DNA of 11,843 nt from Deltaproteobacteria bacterium (GCA_029879595.1 JAOUPZ010000062.1:1-11843); one strand, 5' to 3'; positions 1 to 6,372 are shown, counted from the first letter of the stretch. Notes: generated by a model not told the origin, from the letters alone. Made by a program: numbers and translations.

Positions 1-462
1 CTGCTGCGCCTGGGGCTGACCGTTCTGCCCCGGGAAATATCCCTGCCCAGCCTGGCCCCGCCCTCGTACCGGCTGGCCCCCCTTACTCCCCTGGCGGCCT
101 ACGCCGGACTGGAAAGTCTGCTGCAACGCTGGACAGCTCTTGAAGGCGGAAAAAAGGGCCCCTTGCCGGCCCTGCCCCGGATGTTCGTGGCGCTGCACCC
201 GCGCGATGAACTGGTGGATGCAGCCGCCGTGGAGCGGCTGGTGGCCCGGGGCGGGCCCGGCAGCAGGCTGTTCAGGCTCGATAACAGGCGGGGGGTGGCA
301 ACCCGGCGCGGGTGTTCCCCCTGGCTGCCCTGGTCAGCCAAACTGCCATATCATCTCATAATCGACGAGGCCGGGCTGGGAAGGCCGGGATGGGAGGCCC
401 TGCTGGCGGAGCTTTCGGACTGGCTGGCGCCGCCCGGTCCGGATTCTGCGGACTCCGGCTGA
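1..462 (+). CDS. alpha/beta-hydrolase-like protein, C-terminal part (5' end outside window)
   Basis: The frame is open from base 1 to a TGA at 460-462, so about 153 residues are visible and the start lies upstream. The visible part resembles the C-terminal third of a serine alpha/beta hydrolase. A strand ending in MFVALHPRDELVD has the form of the acid-bearing loop (the D of HPRDE or of LVD as catalytic acid). A later PYHLIIDEAG segment places a histidine where the catalytic His usually lies, followed by a final amphipathic helix (LLAELSDWL). The nucleophile Ser motif would be upstream and cannot be checked. Known for the family: hydrolysis of esters, amides or peptides; the substrate cannot be told. 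The gene converges on the minus-strand gene ending at 507, with only 44 nt between the stops and no clear terminator. A degenerate non-catalytic member or another Rossmann-like protein is possible. Confidence 0.55.
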   Translation: MLRLGLTVLPREISLPSLAPPSYRLAPLTPLAAYAGLESLLQRWTALEGGKKGPLPALPRMFVALHPRDELVDAAAVERLVARGGPGSRLFRLDNRRGVATRRGCSPWLPWSAKLPYHLIIDEAGLGRPGWEALLAELSDWLAPPGPDSADSG

Positions 463-506
463 ACTCCCGGCGCCGGCTGGCTGCCAGGCGACCGGTTCGG
501 GTTGGC

Positions 507-950
507 TCAGGCGGTGGCGGTCCTGGTAAGGAGCCGGTCAATGAGGGGGGCGTGGTTGAAAACGATCAGACGGCCGGACTGGGACACGGAATCCCCCAGT
601 TTTTTCTGGATGCCCTCCACCAGCAGCCGTCCCACGGTCTCCGGGCCCACCAGCATCCCCAGGCCGTTCAGCGCGGGGGAGTCGAAGCTGAGCGAGGTCT
701 GTTCCGCGTCGCCCTGTTCGATCTTGAGCTTGAGCTTGTCCTCCTTGGGCACCATGGGATTCTTGCTGTTAATGGCCAGTCTGATTTCCACCAGGTCCGG
801 ATGCAGGGCAATGCTGGTTACGTTCAGGGTTATTTCGCCGGCCATGGGAACGCTCAGGGCGAACTGGGCCGGTTTGGCGTCCAGGGTCTTGTTTATCAGG
901 CTTTGCAGAAGGTTCAGCAGCGGGGCCGCCGAGGATGTTGATTCTTCCAT
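507..950 (-). CDS. conserved-looking hypothetical protein downstream of bioY
   Basis: I do not recognise this 147-residue protein. It starts at ATG 950-948 with an AAGGAG Shine-Dalgarno three bases upstream. There is no signal peptide or membrane segment. An N-terminal helix (about residues 8-25) precedes alternating beta-type stretches (about 28-95) that include AQFALSVPMAG, VEIRLAINSKNP and KLKLKIEQGD, then helical segments around LVGPETVGRLLVEGIQKKLG (102-121) and a C-terminal LIDRLLTRT. The pattern of paired strands followed by helices could suit a small lipid- or ligand-binding fold, but that is speculation. It lies 48 nt downstream of bioY on the same strand, so the two are probably co-transcribed, with a strong stem-loop between them. 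A link to biotin uptake is not shown by the sequence. Confidence 0.75.
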   Translation of the reverse strand: MEESTSSAAPLLNLLQSLINKTLDAKPAQFALSVPMAGEITLNVTSIALHPDLVEIRLAINSKNPMVPKEDKLKLKIEQGDAEQTSLSFDSPALNGLGMLVGPETVGRLLVEGIQKKLGDSVSQSGRLIVFNHAPLIDRLLTRTATA

Positions 951-962
951 TTGCTCCTTGTC

Positions 963-988
963 AGAGCCTTCCCTGGCGGGAAGGCTCT
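963..988 (-). other. intercistronic stem-loop between bioY and the downstream gene
   Basis: 963-973 and 978-988 are perfect reverse complements (11 bp) around a 4-nt loop. On the minus-strand transcript the hairpin follows the bioY stop by 10 nt and ends 6 nt before the AAGGAG of the next gene. No U-tract follows on either strand, so it is not a standard intrinsic terminator. It could stabilise the bioY 3' end, partly terminate, or affect access to the downstream ribosome binding site. Confidence 0.6.
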
Positions 989-998
989 TCCGGATTGT

Positions 999-1607
999 CT
1001 AGGATTTGCGCCCGGAGAGTTTCCAGGCTGAGGGCAGCAGAACCATGGCCAGGGCGATCTTGACTGCGTCACCGGGGAGGAAGGGCAGCAGGCCCGCGTT
1101 CAGAAGGGCTGGCAGGCCCTTGAACTTGTCCGCGTTGCCCAGCCACACACCCAGCCACAGCAGGCCCAGCGCGTATATTACGGCGTTGCCCAGCGCCATG
1201 CCCGCCATTGTTCTCAGCGCCGAGCGGTCCCAGCCCCGGGTGGAGAGCAGGCCGGTAAGCCAGGCCGCCAGGGGAAAGGCCATCAGATATCCACCGGTGG
1301 GGCCAAAAAACATGGCCGCCCCGCCCCGCCCGCCTGAAAACACCGGCAGCCCCATCGCTCCTTCGGCCAGGTACAGCAGCACCGCCGCGAATCCCAGCCG
1401 GGGTCCCAGCACCGCCCCGGTCAGCAGCACCGCCAGGGTCTGGCCGGTGACAGGCACGGGGGTGAACGGCAGGGGGATGGCTATCTGGGCCGAAAGGGCC
1501 ATGAACAGCGAGAAGCCGACACTAAGTGTAATGTGGCGGACGAATGACTGTGAGGGCGCCAGATGCTGCGCCAGGCTGGGATATATCAAACCGGCTTGGA
1601 TGGACAT
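999..1607 (-). CDS. bioY: BioY, biotin-specific S component of an ECF transporter
   Basis: The 202-residue product is an integral membrane protein with about six hydrophobic segments. BioY hallmarks are seen in order: PFTPVPVTGQTLAVLL (about 47-62), the ALYLAEG-like stretch LLYLAEGAMGLPVF (77-90), GPTGGYLMAF (102-111) and PFLPGDAVK (175-183). In this family these regions form the biotin-binding S component, which works with an ECF T component and ATPases or, in some bacteria, alone. No bioM/bioN or ecfA/ecfT gene lies in this window, so it is either solitary or served by a module elsewhere. The frame stays open upstream to 1763, but I chose ATG 1607-1605 because the BioY homology starts there and an AGGA lies about 9 nt upstream; the 52 extra residues look non-membrane and non-homologous. 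The following gene at 507-950 is probably in the same operon. Confidence 0.92.
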   Translation of the reverse strand: MSIQAGLIYPSLAQHLAPSQSFVRHITLSVGFSLFMALSAQIAIPLPFTPVPVTGQTLAVLLTGAVLGPRLGFAAVLLYLAEGAMGLPVFSGGRGGAAMFFGPTGGYLMAFPLAAWLTGLLSTRGWDRSALRTMAGMALGNAVIYALGLLWLGVWLGNADKFKGLPALLNAGLLPFLPGDAVKIALAMVLLPSAWKLSGRKS

Positions 1608-1983
1608 CTTCGTTTTCCTGTTGAATGCGGTGTCATTTTCCGGCCCGCGGTCGCCCTTGGCGTTCCGCACGGCCACGACCTTTGTCCGGGGGACAGGTCT
1701 TTGTTCACATAGGGTGGTTGCTTCGGTACATCCTACCGGCTGAGCATTCTTTTTTGCAAGCAATCTCTTGCCGGGGGCTGTACCGGACCACTTTTTGCTT
1801 GACCACTAACTGTCACAATGTAATAGTACACTATATCGTGGGCAGCCAGGCCCACCCGGCCCTGTTCGGGCTGAAAGCCCCGCCAGGATAAACATCACAG
1901 CGGCAGCGCAAGGCGGGCTTCAAGTCCGGCGCAAAACAGGCTCAATGACAGAGCATGGGTTAGCGTTAAATACAGTGCTAAAA
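1608..1983. other. gene-free region between divergent bioY and the rhodanese gene
   Basis: I see no supportable gene here; the open frames antisense to and upstream of bioY lack ribosome sites and family features. The GC-rich stretch is broken by an AT-rich island at about 1790-1837, the most promoter-like part (listed separately). 1984-2049 carries the 12-nt repeat array. Confidence 0.5.
1799..1836. promoter_or_regulatory. AT-rich candidate promoter/operator upstream of bioY and the rhodanese gene
   Basis: This AT-rich island lies between two divergent genes. On the plus strand TTGACC (1799-1804) is followed after 16 nt by TAATAG (1821-1826), a weak -10. An inverted repeat ATAGT-AC-ACTAT spans 1823-1834. 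It does not match the classical BirA operator I know, so a biotin-responsive role is unproven. It lies about 190 nt from the bioY start and about 280 nt from the rhodanese start. Confidence 0.3.
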
Positions 1984-2049
1984 CACTGCTGAATGCACTG
2001 CTGAATACACTGCTGAATACACTGCTGAATACACTGCTGAATACACTGC
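1984..2049. repeat. 12-nt tandem repeat, five copies plus a partial
   Basis: The unit CACTGCTGAATA repeats head to tail at 1984-1995 (last base G instead of A), 1996-2007, 2008-2019, 2020-2031 and 2032-2043, followed by a six-base partial copy to 2049. It ends 63 nt before the rhodanese start codon, so it probably lies in the promoter or leader. Copy-number change would alter spacing by multiples of 12 nt. Confidence 0.95.
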
Positions 2050-2112
2050 AAAGCAAGCGATACCTGGCAGCGTTACACGGAAGAACCGAGAAAAACCGAC
2101 AGGAGCAATTAT

Positions 2113-2499
2113 ATGGATGTTCTGGAAATGCCAAAAAGAAACCCCGGGGATGACCCGGATATGCTTGGCGGCAAGACCTGCTGCGGCTATCAGGAGCTGA
2201 CAGCCCACGAGTTCGAAGAGCACAAGAACATGCTGGTGCTGGTACTCAGGGCTCCCCAGGCCGCCGGGAAGTTCAAGGGCTTCCGCGAGGTTGTCGCTCT
2301 GTCGGAAACCGCGGAAGTGGACGCCCTTTTGAAAAACCGCCAGTTTCCCCAGATCATCGGGCTGGTGTGCAAGGATGGCGAATTCAGCAGCCGCCAGGCC
2401 ATCCGGCTTTCCCGGCAGGGACACCGCGTATTCCATCTGGTAGGTGGCCTGCGCGAATGGACCCAGACCTGCCCCTGGCTCAAGATCAAGGTCGGCTGA
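2113..2499 (+). CDS. single-domain rhodanese-like protein
   Basis: The 128-residue soluble protein has a rhodanese-type C-terminal half. IIGLVC ends in Cys86, the expected catalytic cysteine, followed by the loop KDGEFSS (87-93) and a helix. Then come GHRVFHLVGG (103-112) and LREW (113-116), matching the family pattern of G-x-x-V-x-x-L-x-GG-x-x-x-W. The N-terminal half is more divergent: the usual DVR/GHIPGA landmarks are not clear. Rhodaneses carry sulfane sulfur on the active cysteine for sulfur transfer or detoxification; the partner here is unknown. Cys23-Cys24 and Cys120 are further cysteines that might relay sulfur. ATG 2113 is preceded by AGGAG (2101-2105) at a good distance. The gene stands alone between the 12-nt repeat array and a strong terminator at 2522. 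Confidence 0.8.
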   Translation: MDVLEMPKRNPGDDPDMLGGKTCCGYQELTAHEFEEHKNMLVLVLRAPQAAGKFKGFREVVALSETAEVDALLKNRQFPQIIGLVCKDGEFSSRQAIRLSRQGHRVFHLVGGLREWTQTCPWLKIKVG

Positions 2500-2521
2500 A
2501 ATCTGCCGGCAGGAATCGCCG

Positions 2522-2557
2522 GCCCGCCCTGAAAAGGGTGGGCTCTGTCTCTTTCTC
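2522..2557 (+). terminator. rho-independent-like terminator after the rhodanese gene
   Basis: 2522-2530 pairs with 2535-2543 (9 bp including one G-T pair) around a GAAA loop, followed by the pyrimidine-rich tail TCTGTCTCTTTCTC. It starts 22 nt after the rhodanese stop and separates that gene from rnpB. Confidence 0.65.
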
Positions 2558-2581
2558 CCAATACACTCGCAGAAGAGGTTC

Positions 2582-2599
2582 CCGCAGTTTTTTTTGCGG
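2582..2599. other. small hairpin with an all-T loop
   Basis: CCGCA (2582-2586) and TGCGG (2595-2599) are complementary and enclose G followed by a T run (T8 at 2588-2595, the last T being in the stem). It lies about 50 nt upstream of the rnpB -35 element. It could be a second terminator element or a chance structure. Confidence 0.3.
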
Positions 2600-2646
2600 A
2601 CGATACCCTGGGCTGTTGCCTCAACAGCGGGCAGGAAAACCGCTGG

Positions 2647-2676
2647 TTGAATCGGTGCGCCTGTCCGGGATATAAT
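2647..2676 (+). promoter_or_regulatory. sigma-70-type promoter of rnpB
   Basis: TTGAAT (-35, 2647-2652) and a consensus TATAAT (-10, 2671-2676) are spaced by 18 nt. Transcription would begin near 2683, which coincides with the 5' strand of RNase P helix P1. Confidence 0.85.
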
Positions 2677-2682
2677 GGCCTG

Positions 2683-3121
2683 ACACGGAACTGGGAGTCC
2701 AAAATGCGGCCGCCGTTGCCCCGGTGCCAGCCATCGGGCGCAAGGGAGGAAAGTCCGGGCTCCACAGAGCAGGATGCTGGCTAACGGCCAGTGGGGGCGA
2801 CCCCAAGGAAAGTGCCACAGAAAATACACCGCCGATGGAGGGCCGGCTTGCCGGCGCTCACAGGTAAGGTTGAAATGGTGGGGGTTCCGGTCATGCCGGA
2901 CCTTAATGTAAGAGCCCACCGCGGGCCTGGTGACAGGCCCGGCAAGGTAAACCCCATCCGGAGCAAGTCCAAATAGGGCGGCGTTCAAGGTTGCTCGCCG
3001 AGCCGCCGGGTAGGATGCTTGAGCGTGCCGGAAACGGCCCGCCTAGATAGATGGCCGCAACCGCTCTCCCTTTTGGGATGGCGGCACAGAACCCGGCTTA
3101 TTGAGGGGTTCCAGTTTCGTG
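2683..3121 (+). ncRNA. rnpB: RNase P RNA, bacterial type A
   Basis: This is the catalytic RNA that removes 5' leaders from tRNA precursors. Conserved core elements appear in order: GAGGAAAGTCCGGGCTCC (from 2746), ACAGAAA (2817 on) leading into ACCGCCGATGG, CAGGTAAGG (from 2861), GTAAGAGCCCACCG, GGAGCAAGTCCAAATAGGG (2960-2978), AGATAGATGGCCGC (3045-3058) and ACAGAACCCGGCTTA (3086-3100). The ends pair to form P1: about 2684-2700 with 3105-3121, with G-U pairs and one mismatch. P2 forms between the sequence near 2704-2711 and GGCCGC at 3053-3058. Relative to the E. coli RNA as I remember it, an extra hairpin (2883-2902) is inserted in the P12 region. The 5' end fits the promoter; the 3' end is set by P1, and a T-rich stretch at 3121-3140 may aid termination. 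Confidence 0.95.
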
Positions 3122-3155
3122 TTTTCCTTCCGTTTTTTTTCGCTATGGTGCATAG

Positions 3156-3191
3156 GGCAGTGTTCCAGGGTGTGCTCCAGGCAGTGCTCCC
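3156..3191. repeat. degenerate 12-nt tandem repeat, three copies
   Basis: Three adjacent 12-mers, GGCAGTGTTCCA, GGGTGTGCTCCA and GGCAGTGCTCCC, lie at 3156-3167, 3168-3179 and 3180-3191. The shared GCAGTG core also occurs, in the opposite orientation, in the 12-nt array at 1984-2043. It lies between the 3' end of rnpB and the 3' end of the PilZ gene. Confidence 0.6.
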
Positions 3192-3245
3192 CCTTATCAT
3201 CTGTTCCAGGAAATATCGGCGGGCGGTTCTCCCCTCTGGGATTGT

Positions 3246-3695
3246 TTACTCCTCCTCTTCCTCCAGGTAATCGTCTTCCTGCAGGTGCGGCTCAAAGGCT
3301 TCCGGGGTGGCTTCCGGAGCGGCGTCAATTTCCCCTCCGATGCCTTCCTGGTCCAGCACATATTCCATCAGGGCCATGATTTCCGGGCTGTCCGGCTCAT
3401 CCAGAAACTGGCAGCGGACCCTGAACGGATGGTCGGGGTCAGCCTCGTCGCCCTCTACCCGGTCACAGCCCAGCACCTTGGCCCGGGTGCTGATTTCCCG
3501 TGGGGAGTCAGACACGAAGAATTCTATATCGGCACCCACCGATTGCATGCTTTCCGAAAAAAACGAAATACCCCCCCAGGATATGTCCATAACCGGCATT
3601 TCACCCAAGGCCGTGGCCAGGGTCTTTTTCAGGTTGATCTGGTGGCGTTCATGTTTTCTGCGTTCCCGCCCCTGTTGTTTGCCCGGTTCAGTCAC
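3246..3695 (-). CDS. PilZ-domain protein (probable c-di-GMP receptor)
   Basis: The 149-residue soluble protein carries both halves of the PilZ c-di-GMP-binding signature: R13-x3-R17 (within RRKHERHQ) and D37-x-S39-x2-G42 (DISWGG), spaced as in the family. Beta-type segments follow to about residue 105, including ADIEFFVSD and FRVRCQFLDE. The C-terminal tail is strongly acidic and ends in a run of glutamates. Such single-domain proteins bind cyclic di-GMP and act on motility, exopolysaccharide or secretion partners; the partner cannot be told here. The start is GTG 3695-3693, supported by a GGGAG/GAGG-type Shine-Dalgarno a few bases upstream. The gene stands alone, convergent with rnpB, and its start faces the tRNA-Pro region. 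Flagellar genes elsewhere in the window make a motility role possible but not shown. Confidence 0.85.
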   Translation of the reverse strand: MTEPGKQQGRERRKHERHQINLKKTLATALGEMPVMDISWGGISFFSESMQSVGADIEFFVSDSPREISTRAKVLGCDRVEGDEADPDHPFRVRCQFLDEPDSPEIMALMEYVLDQEGIGGEIDAAPEATPEAFEPHLQEDDYLEEEEE

Positions 3696-3863
3696 GGCCC
3701 TCTCCCTCGTCTGAGTTTGTGGTCATAGAGCGGTCAGGATGTCTTGAGGCTGCTAAGGCTGCCCTGCCGCAGAATAATATCAAATATCCCATAAAATAAT
3801 TCGCATGTAATGGAAACCCCGTATGAAAAGCGTGATTATTTAATGAACGTTGACGCTTGGCAA

Positions 3864-3893
3864 TTGACATCGGGTGAAATTGCCGAGTATGCT
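3864..3893 (+). promoter_or_regulatory. sigma-70-type promoter of tRNA-Pro
   Basis: TTGACA (-35, 3864-3869, perfect consensus) and TATGCT (-10, 3888-3893) are 18 nt apart. The predicted start near 3900 is a few bases before the mature tRNA 5' end at 3907. Confidence 0.75.
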
Positions 3894-3906
3894 TTTTAGT
3901 CTGGCT

Positions 3907-3982
<76 letters not shown>

Positions 3983-4058
3983 CCCAGCAATACATTCACC
4001 CCCTTGATGGCAGGAGACGTGGCAGGTTCGCCAGCTCCCTCAACATAATCCGGCAACC

Positions 4059-4643
4059 ATGCAGAGTATGTGGCAAAACACGACCAGGTTATTGTTCAAA
4101 TATCGTATCCGCCTGACATTCCTGATTTTTATCGCGCTGTTGGTCTGGGAATTTTCCGGCGGGGTGCATCTGCGCCGTCCTTTTGACCCGGGCGATATCC
4201 TGGGTTTGATCGGAGGCCTGCTGGTGGTGCTGGGCTCGCTGTTGCGGTCATGGTCAGCCGGGGTTATTCACAAAAACGATATCCTGGCCACCACCGGGCC
4301 TTATGCCATCTGCCGCCACCCTTTGTATATCGGTTCCCTGAACATGGCGCTGGGGTTTCTGATCATCATCAACGAGCCCGTGAATTTCCTGGTGCTGGCG
4401 TTGTTGATCGCCCTGGTCTATGTGCCCAAGATAAGGGCCGAGGAGGAGAAACTGGCCGGAATCTACGGCGAGTCCTGGAATGAGTTTACCCGCACCACCG
4501 GGATATTCTTTCCCAAGCGGTTCCCCCCTGATGTGCGCATGGAGTGGAATGCCGGTCAGTGGCTGAAAAACCGCGAGCACCACGGCTTCATTCTCAGCAT
4601 GACCATCCTGGTTATTCTATCCTGGCTGGCCCGGCAGGGCTGA
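4059..4643 (+). CDS. ICMT/PEMT-family membrane methyltransferase
   Basis: The 194-residue integral membrane protein matches the isoprenylcysteine carboxyl methyltransferase / phospholipid methyltransferase family. It has the motif R86-H87-P88-L-Y90-I-G92 after a TGPYAICRHP stretch, and a glutamate-rich segment AEEEKL (127-132) followed by YGESWNEF (136-143); in the family these regions form the S-adenosylmethionine site. Hydrophobic segments lie at about 17-33, 45-63, 95-124 (long enough for a hairpin) and 176-191. Bacterial members often have unknown substrates, since prenylated proteins are not their expected target. The last 40 or so residues, with a further hydrophobic helix, extend beyond the core. 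ATG 4059 is used here, but ATG 4068 is as likely, as neither has a strong Shine-Dalgarno. The gene stands alone, 78 nt after tRNA-Pro. Confidence 0.85.
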   Translation: MQSMWQNTTRLLFKYRIRLTFLIFIALLVWEFSGGVHLRRPFDPGDILGLIGGLLVVLGSLLRSWSAGVIHKNDILATTGPYAICRHPLYIGSLNMALGFLIIINEPVNFLVLALLIALVYVPKIRAEEEKLAGIYGESWNEFTRTTGIFFPKRFPPDVRMEWNAGQWLKNREHHGFILSMTILVILSWLARQG

Positions 4644-4700
4644 TTCTGTTCTCCAGGGACGTTTTCCATAGCGGACTGCCTGCTGGCGGGAGCATAAACC

Positions 4701-4731
4701 ACAAAAAGAAAGGCCCCGCCAAAGAAGCGGG
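4701..4731 (-). terminator. intrinsic terminator reading leftwards
   Basis: On the minus strand CCCGC (4731-4727) pairs with GCGGG (4719-4715) around a 7-nt loop, followed by GCC and the U-rich tail TTTCTTTTTG. It is oriented to stop minus-strand transcripts from the nnrS side before they enter the methyltransferase gene. Confidence 0.5.
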
Positions 4732-4775
4732 TTAAAGGGGGGAAACACCTGCTTCAATGACGGGACCTAATCCTG

Positions 4776-4800
4776 CCGCGCTTTCACGCGGTCTTTTTCC
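4776..4800 (+). terminator. rho-independent terminator after the methyltransferase gene
   Basis: CCGCG (4776-4780) pairs with CGCGG (4787-4791) around a 6-nt loop, followed by TCTTTTTCC. The stem is short but GC-only, and the T tract is good. It lies 132 nt past the stop at 4643. Confidence 0.65.
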
Positions 4801-4941
4801 TCTGCTCTTACTTTGCTGCTGCGCTGCTGTTTCTCAATTGTTACTCTGCCGTTATTCTGCTGGCATTTCACTGCTGCTGCTATTCTTTACATATCTTTGT
4901 TTTACCAACGCTTTTCAGAGGGCACATTTCCCTTTGCCCTT

Positions 4942-4962
4942 TATTGTAACCCTATTGTAACC
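4942..4962. repeat. 11-nt-period direct repeat
   Basis: TATTGTAACC occurs at 4942-4951 and again at 4953-4962, one helical turn apart. Direct repeats with an 11-nt period can be binding sites for tandem regulators, but no promoter for a known gene lies beside this one. Confidence 0.6.
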
Positions 4963-5065
4963 GGTCTTTTTTCAGCAGACAACCCCTTTCCCGCACTTTT
5001 TTTGCTCAATAAGATTAAATATGGTCTGACTGCTGGGCAGTGATTTTCCGAAAATAACAGATCGT

Positions 5066-5085
5066 AAAAAAGCATTGAAATATGC
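5066..5085 (-). terminator. weak terminator candidate just after nnrS
   Basis: On the minus strand GCAT and ATGC (5085-5082 and 5075-5072) form a 4-bp stem with a 6-nt loop, followed by six T residues (5071-5066). It lies 12 nt past the nnrS stop. The stem is short and A/T-rich, so efficiency is doubtful. Confidence 0.3.
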
Positions 5086-5097
5086 ATTCCGGAGAGG

Positions 5098-6363
5098 TTA
5101 TCCCGGCCGGCCATCGGAGCGGGGCCGGAGCAGCATATGACCCACCAGGGGCAGCCACGCCCCCATTACCAGCACCCAGCCGCCACCCGCCCAGAACCCG
5201 TGCATCAGCAATTGCGGATGCCAGTATCCAACAATTTCTGGAAGGACCCGCGACAAGGGAACCAGCTGCCAGAGCTGGAACATGGCGCTGACCGGCAGCG
5301 ATGCGGCCAGTCCCCTGCCGGAATGCCCCAGGGTGACCCTGGTGCTCAGACCCAGCAGCAGCGTTCCGAATCCGCCTACCACCAGCGCGTGCAAAGGCCC
5401 CAGGCCGAAAGGCGGCTGGCTGCTCCAGCCGGCAAAAAGAGCCAGGCTTTGGAAGACATACATGGTCAGGCTGACCACAAACCAGAACAGCGCCTGGTAG
5501 ATTACTACCAGCAGCGGAGGATAGGTGGCCCGCCAGAACCTCCAGACGGCCATCTCCCAAAGCAGCACCGCAAGCAGGCCCAGGTCGGCCATCCAGTAAT
5601 ACTCGGGCATGACGGCCAGTTCCAGGGCCAGTCGCAGGAAGGAAAACCCGGTGAACAACTGCAGGCCGAACCGGGAGCGGCGCAGGTCAAGCCCGGGTGA
5701 AACATTGCTGGTGAAAAACGGCACCATGCGGTAGACCACCGCGAAGATCAGCGGCAGCAGGAACCCGTATTTGCCCAGGGCGAGCATGGCGTGATAGGCC
5801 CCCGGTGAATCGGTGCTCACCCCGACCATTCCGGCCGCCAGGCCCGCCTGAGCCATCAGCATGCCGGTGAGCATCACGGTCTGCTGGCTGCGGGGCTGGC
5901 TGGTGCGCAGGTACACCCCGCCCAGGGTCAGCATGCCGGCCAGGTAGAAAGCCAGTGTCAGCCCCAGGCCCAGCAGAACCACGGTTTTGCCCAGCAGCAG
6001 GCCGGCAAGCATGGTGTAGCTGCCCGCCAGCAGCAGTCCCCACAGCCCCAGGTAGCGGCTGCGGGGTATTTCCTCCGTTTCCAGCCAGCGTGGAAAGGTA
6101 ACCAGCAGAAAGCCGAATATATAATAGGCCAGCAGGGGGTAGAGCATGAGCATCCCGTGGCCCTTGGGGAATGGCACGGACCACAGGATGGGGCCTGCCG
6201 CCGTGACGGCCTGGGAATCAGTGCTGAAGATAAGTGGAGCATAGAGGGAATACTGCTGCAGGGTCCACATGGCCACTGCCAGAACGGAGTACAGTCCCCC
6301 GCTGAAGAAGAACACGCGGTGCGGCGCGGCTGAGAAGCTTTTCCATGATACTGGGCCGGTCAA
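5098..6363 (-). CDS. nnrS: NnrS-family membrane protein
   Basis: The 421-residue polytopic membrane protein has about 12 hydrophobic segments. NnrS-family landmarks include a conserved His in a GHGMLMLYP-type helix start (H69), FLLVTFPRW (85-93), and HALVVGGFG (325-333) with R342 and LGHSGR (345-350) near the C-terminal third. Family knowledge: NnrS is a haem- and copper-containing membrane protein linked to nitric oxide metabolism and nitrosative stress relief; histidines at 15, 69, 191, 325 and 347 are candidate metal or haem ligands. The start is TTG 6363-6361, chosen because a GGAGG lies exactly 9 nt upstream and there is no nearby ATG in frame. It follows the oppF-like gene by 185 nt on the same strand, so it may have its own promoter. 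No denitrification genes or clear FNR/NnrR box are visible beside it. Confidence 0.88.
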   Translation of the reverse strand: MTGPVSWKSFSAAPHRVFFFSGGLYSVLAVAMWTLQQYSLYAPLIFSTDSQAVTAAGPILWSVPFPKGHGMLMLYPLLAYYIFGFLLVTFPRWLETEEIPRSRYLGLWGLLLAGSYTMLAGLLLGKTVVLLGLGLTLAFYLAGMLTLGGVYLRTSQPRSQQTVMLTGMLMAQAGLAAGMVGVSTDSPGAYHAMLALGKYGFLLPLIFAVVYRMVPFFTSNVSPGLDLRRSRFGLQLFTGFSFLRLALELAVMPEYYWMADLGLLAVLLWEMAVWRFWRATYPPLLVVIYQALFWFVVSLTMYVFQSLALFAGWSSQPPFGLGPLHALVVGGFGTLLLGLSTRVTLGHSGRGLAASLPVSAMFQLWQLVPLSRVLPEIVGYWHPQLLMHGFWAGGGWVLVMGAWLPLVGHMLLRPRSDGRPG

Positions 6364-6372
6364 AACTTTATA

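Larger units (their letters stand above)
4801..5097. other. gene-free pyrimidine-rich convergent region
   Basis: No gene can be supported. On the plus strand about 4790-5000 is dominated by C and T (long TTT/CTG/CTT runs), unlike the flanks, and then becomes more AT-rich to about 5090. It contains an 11-nt direct repeat (4942-4962) and T runs at about 4966-4972 and 4997-5003. Hydrophobic frames across it follow from the pyrimidine-rich codons and lack ribosome sites. Confidence 0.5.

Noticed and set aside
1006..1743. Plus-strand open frame antisense to bioY
   Set aside because: It mirrors a well-supported membrane protein gene and has no recognisable features.
1608..1763. Longer N-terminus for BioY
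   Set aside because: The added 52 residues are polar and unlike BioY, and the internal ATG at 1607 has a ribosome site and the right family length.
1978..2988. Long minus-strand open frame over the 12-nt repeat, the rhodanese gene and rnpB
   Set aside because: It overlaps a supported gene and a structural RNA and shows no family features.
4757..4960. Short hydrophobic open frame in the pyrimidine-rich region
   Set aside because: C/T-rich codons give Leu/Phe/Ser by composition, the purine stretch upstream is too far from the ATG, and a terminator hairpin lies inside the frame.
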